A DNA stretch of 64,000 nucleotides. Source: Polytrichum commune. Lineage: Eukaryota; Streptophyta; Polytrichopsida; Polytrichales; Polytrichaceae. Location of the stretch: NCBI GenBank assembly GCA_950295325.1, contig OX485809.1:32862001-32926000 (forward strand). Reading direction: 5' to 3'. Under the pieces are notes generated by a model. It searched no databases, was not told where the DNA came from, and saw only the letters and a list, made by a program, of their open reading frames with translations. How positions within the stretch are numbered: the stretch's first letter is position 1; every line of letters begins with the position of its first letter. A program made the translations under genes and the position numbers. Below are positions 60,995-64,000 of the stretch, piece by piece.

Positions 60995-61680
60995 GTGATA
61001 CCGCCACACACACCACAACGCAATGGCGTGGCCGAACCCCAAAACCGATCACTACTTGACATCACCCGGTGCCTCATGTTGGATAAGGCTATTCTAGGCC
61101 ATGTCTGGGGAGATGCGATTGAAGCTGCCAACATCATACTAAATCTTTGATCAACTAAACGGCATCCTTACAAAACACTGAACGAATTTTTTGGAGGTAA
61201 ACAACCTTTTATAACCCAATTACGTGTTTTTGGTTCCCCAACCTTCACACACATTCCAAAACCCTCTAGAACCAAACTCGAACCTCGTTCCGAAAGTTGT
61301 GTATTACTCAGTTTTGACAAGGGTGCCAAAACATACAGATGCTACCAACCATCCACCATGAAGGTTTTTATCTCCCGAGACATCTATATCGAAGAAGATT
61401 ACTCGTCACCTACAACAACAAAATTTGACCAAAAACCCTATCGAAAGAAACTCCACATTCGACAACACTCCCGCGCCAACGAGGAATGAGGAAAAACTGA
61501 CTTTCTCAACCCTACATGAGCCATTGCTTCCCACCCGGGAGCTGCCCTGCCCCACCCCAAACACTCAACATAGCCCACAGTCCTTGCCCACCCAGACGAG
61601 GATATTGCCAACTTCCCACCTCTGCCAACCCCCTCTGCTAAAATGCCCCCTTCACCGACCTCCCAACGATTCCCACTCCT
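60995..61680 (+). pseudogene. Copia-type retrotransposon fragment, integrase C-terminal part and linker
   Basis: The plus-strand frame starts HTPQRNGVAEPQNRSLLD, the conserved copia integrase segment. It continues with WGDAIEAANIILNL, a TGA at about 61149, then KRHPYKTLNEFFGGKQP, LRVFGSPTFTHIPK and MKVFISRDIYIEED. A Pro-rich linker runs to about 61680, where the reverse transcriptase would normally begin. The upstream protease and integrase core are absent. It abuts the minus-strand Copia fragment, so the two are joined head to head. Confidence 0.88.
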
Positions 61681-61826
61681 GACCATCCTCGCAGGTCCAA
61701 ATGGATACGCCGCTTCCCGCGGCATCTCTAGGACTTTGTTGCTCACCTTCATTTGGAACAGCATGACTCCTTCTTCGAAAACCAGACCGGCCTCCTTACA
61801 TTCCATTTCTTGAGTGTTCTTGAGTG

Positions 61827-62330
61827 TCGAGATCTATTTGGAAGGTTTGCACCATGACCTTGTCTACTGGGACAACCTAAATCAATCTGCTCTCTGCATG
61901 GTTTCTTATTGTGAGCTAAGGCGAGTCCCTTATCCTTGTCTTTGGAGAAATGGGTTGCATGCCATTTGTATACTTCATGTATAACTGGGATGAAGAGTTC
62001 ATATTCCTGACCTGGAGCTTTCAAACGGTTTAGAAGCCAATTAGTGCTTTCACTCAGTTACTTGTTTCTAAGTGAAATAGGAGGTTAGTGGGTAGTAGTT
62101 TTTGTAGAGCTTCTCGAGATTTATCTGGAAGGTATTCATCACGCCCTTATCTACGGGGTTAACCCGAAATACTGCCAATTGCTTTCTGGATGGTTTTGGT
62201 TGTTAGCTATGGTGAGTCACTTGTCTTTTTTTTTTGAGGGTTGGGTTCCTTACATTGAATTTACATTACTGACCTGGAGCTTACAAGCGGTCTAGGAGTC
62301 GATCAACAATATCCTCATTAATTGAATGGA
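61827..62330. repeat. Diverged direct repeat pair
   Basis: About 61827-62070 and 62120-62330 share in order 'gagat.tat.tggaaggt', 'cacca/cacgccttgtct', 'tttctg/gcatggttt', 'gtgagtc.cttat/gtc', 'cctgacctggagctt' and 'cggt.tag'. Identity is low to moderate. No gene is seen. Confidence 0.55.
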
Positions 62331-63150
62331 AGTTTTTTGTCTGCAAGTAGAATAAGTTCTCTTGCATGGATTCTATCCATGATTTGTGGCAGGCACTGGG
62401 TTAAGCAGAATTGCACTTGAGAACTTGGTGCCTTCTTGAAGGAAGGGATAACTTCCAGGATTAAGTTTCGTGAATCTATCCCTGCCAGAATCATGAAGGG
62501 CATGGCCTAGTGTTTGAGATTTGGCAACTCTAAAAGCATGGGTGCAGTTCAATCTACTGTTGCAGTCTATATTTCTCCTGATTAAGTGCCTCTTGCATTT
62601 TAATCTCGCACTGTACATCCATTCCATTACATTGCGTAAATCCCATTTTTGGTTCAGAACAGGCACTGAGTTGAGCAGAATTGCATTTTAGAACCATGCA
62701 TGATCTTTGCGGAAATAGATAAAGCCCAAGATAAAGTTTGACGAATCTGTCACTGCCAATAACTATGAAGGGGATGGTTTGAGATATGGCAAGTCTGAAA
62801 ACCTGCGTGCAGTTCAATTCGTTGTCTGGATTTCTTTTGGAGAAAGACATTTTGCTTTTAAACACTGCATTGTTCTTTTACTCCACTATGTCTGGAAGTA
62901 GGATACGTTTGATATTATGAATCCTATGCATGACTGGGAACAGACACTGAGTTGAGTAGATTTGTATCTTAGAATCTGGAGGGAATTCGAAGGATAAAGC
63001 CCAGGATACAGTTTCAGGAATCTATCACGGCCAGGATGATGAAGAGCATGGGTTTGATAGTTAGAGAGCTGGTAACTTCAAAATTCTTGAGTGCAGTTCA
63101 AGTCATTCTTGTAGTTTGGGTTTCTCCTGGATTGATGCATCTTGCATTGT
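62331..63150. repeat. Tandem array, three diverged ~270-280-bp units
   Basis: The marker phrase 'cag(g/a)cactg(g/a)gtt(a/g)ag' starts at 62390, 62660 and 62941 (spacings 270 and 281). Each unit goes on with 'agaattg', 'gaat(c/t)t', 'atgaag.gcatgg', 'tgtgcagttcaa', 'tttctcctgg' and 'cttgcatt'. This continues the repeat-rich zone right of the Copia fragments. Confidence 0.8.
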
Positions 63151-64000
63151 GATACTCCCACAAGCAGAGTGGAGATTTATGCGAACAATTCGTAAGTCAC
63201 AGCTGCATGTTGTTGAGAGATTCACTTGGGGATTTGTTATACAAATTTCTTTGGAACTCTGCAGGCATTCTTCACCAAGGTACCAATCAAGGTCCAGGTT
63301 GCGCACCATCCTATGCTATATCTTGGTTGTGATTTACTTCAACATTATTTAGCTTCGATGCCATTTTCTGTGAAAATTTTCTCGCCGTGAATATTTGTAA
63401 TGTGAGATACCTTGTGTGTTTACTGTTTGGAATATAAAATCTATTCTTTGGTGTGAAATTAAAGTGTTTTTTTTTTGGTACTTGTCTTTTTTCCGTTTTT
63501 TCAATATTTTGTTTAATTTTAAAAAATGAATCAAAATGGCTAAGAGGCAAAGGACGATGAGAGTTATGTTCTTGAGGGGAGGGAAAGAGAGGTGGATGTA
63601 GTTGAGACACATGCCCTCCACCGTCATCTTAACATGCCTCTCAACAAGTAGATAGGGTCCAATTGCCCAAATTAGCTTGGAAAGACTCTTGGTATAATGA
63701 TTTGTAATGGATCCAATTTAACACAAACTGAGGAAAGGTTTTTGTAAATTATGTAAAGCAAAAAAAAATTCTTCTAATGGAAGATTATTAAATATTAAAT
63801 GTTTAGCATTTGTAGATCAAAGTAATTCGGTTGAACATAGATCTATAGTGTGGGCACTGTAAAAAGGAGAGAAAGTAATGGAAAATTTTATCAAAGTGGC
63901 AACTAAAACTTATGATGAAGCATTACTAATATTATTCAGAGCAACTTTTTTTTTTTGGGTAAGGAGACAAATCCACATTCCAAACTTTTTACCTTGCGCA
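63151..64000. other. Gene-free AT-rich end of window
   Basis: No gene seen. T and A runs occur at about 63465-63477, 63760-63768 and 63947-63957. Two opposite-strand frames in 63.1-63.6 kb have no motif. Confidence 0.5.

Noticed and set aside
1-64000. CRISPR arrays, operons or phage-like modules
   Set aside because: No short regular direct repeats with unique spacers and no bacterial gene organisation. The intron-containing genes show a plant nuclear genome.

Overview
This looks like nuclear DNA of a land plant. The evidence is AT-rich intergenic sequence, genes split by GT-AG introns, two-base and three-base microsatellites, plant-type transposons (hAT, Tourist/PIF-like, Copia, a non-LTR element and 5S-derived repeats), and genes whose best remembered relatives are plant or pan-eukaryotic. 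Bacterial features such as operons, ribosome binding sites and CRISPR arrays are absent. I cannot name the species. A non-flowering plant is possible, but nothing here proves it.

Five cellular genes can be supported. (1) 11569-14890 (+) and (2) 22245-23880 (-) are paralogues of the small oligosaccharyltransferase subunit OST5/TMEM258. Each has four exons of 15, 107, 79 and 48 coding bases and encodes 82 aa, and the two genes converge. (3) Between them, 19278-20948 (+) is a single-exon 556-aa protein I do not recognise. It has a compact N-terminal domain, a Ser/Pro-rich middle and a C-terminal coiled coil. (4) 31575-35509 (-) is an eight-exon gene for a 231-aa peptidase M50B-like membrane protein with an HExxH motif. 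(5) 42909-50889 (-) is a five-exon gene for a 1860-aa ECM29-type proteasome adaptor. I rebuilt exon joins by matching splice sites, reading phase and family similarity. All five reading frames close without a stop.

Layout: 1-11.3 kb is repeat-rich and gene-free, with one structurally complete short hAT element (6909-8191) that has an 8-bp target duplication. 11.3-24.1 kb is the OST5 pair and the 556-aa gene. 24.1-31.5 kb is decayed repeats: a tandem pair, a 5S-like element, a LINE remnant, a long hairpin and a Tourist-like MITE. 31.5-36 kb is the M50B-like gene with a GC-rich island upstream. 36-42.9 kb is a cluster of small inverted-repeat elements and tandem repeats. 42.9-51 kb is ECM29. 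51-64 kb is a transposon graveyard: a foldback element, a 216-bp tandem array, a hAT remnant, a duplicated decayed ORF, and two Copia fragments joined head to head.

The cellular genes do not form a pathway cluster. OST5 acts in N-glycosylation at the ER, the M50B-like protein is a membrane protein, and ECM29 acts on the 26S proteasome. No new multi-gene system is visible. The best leads are the inverted OST5 duplication, the unrecognised 556-aa protein, the hAT element with its well-preserved C-terminal transposase frame, the 5S-derived repeats, and the internally tandem inverted-repeat element at 36.7-37.8 kb.
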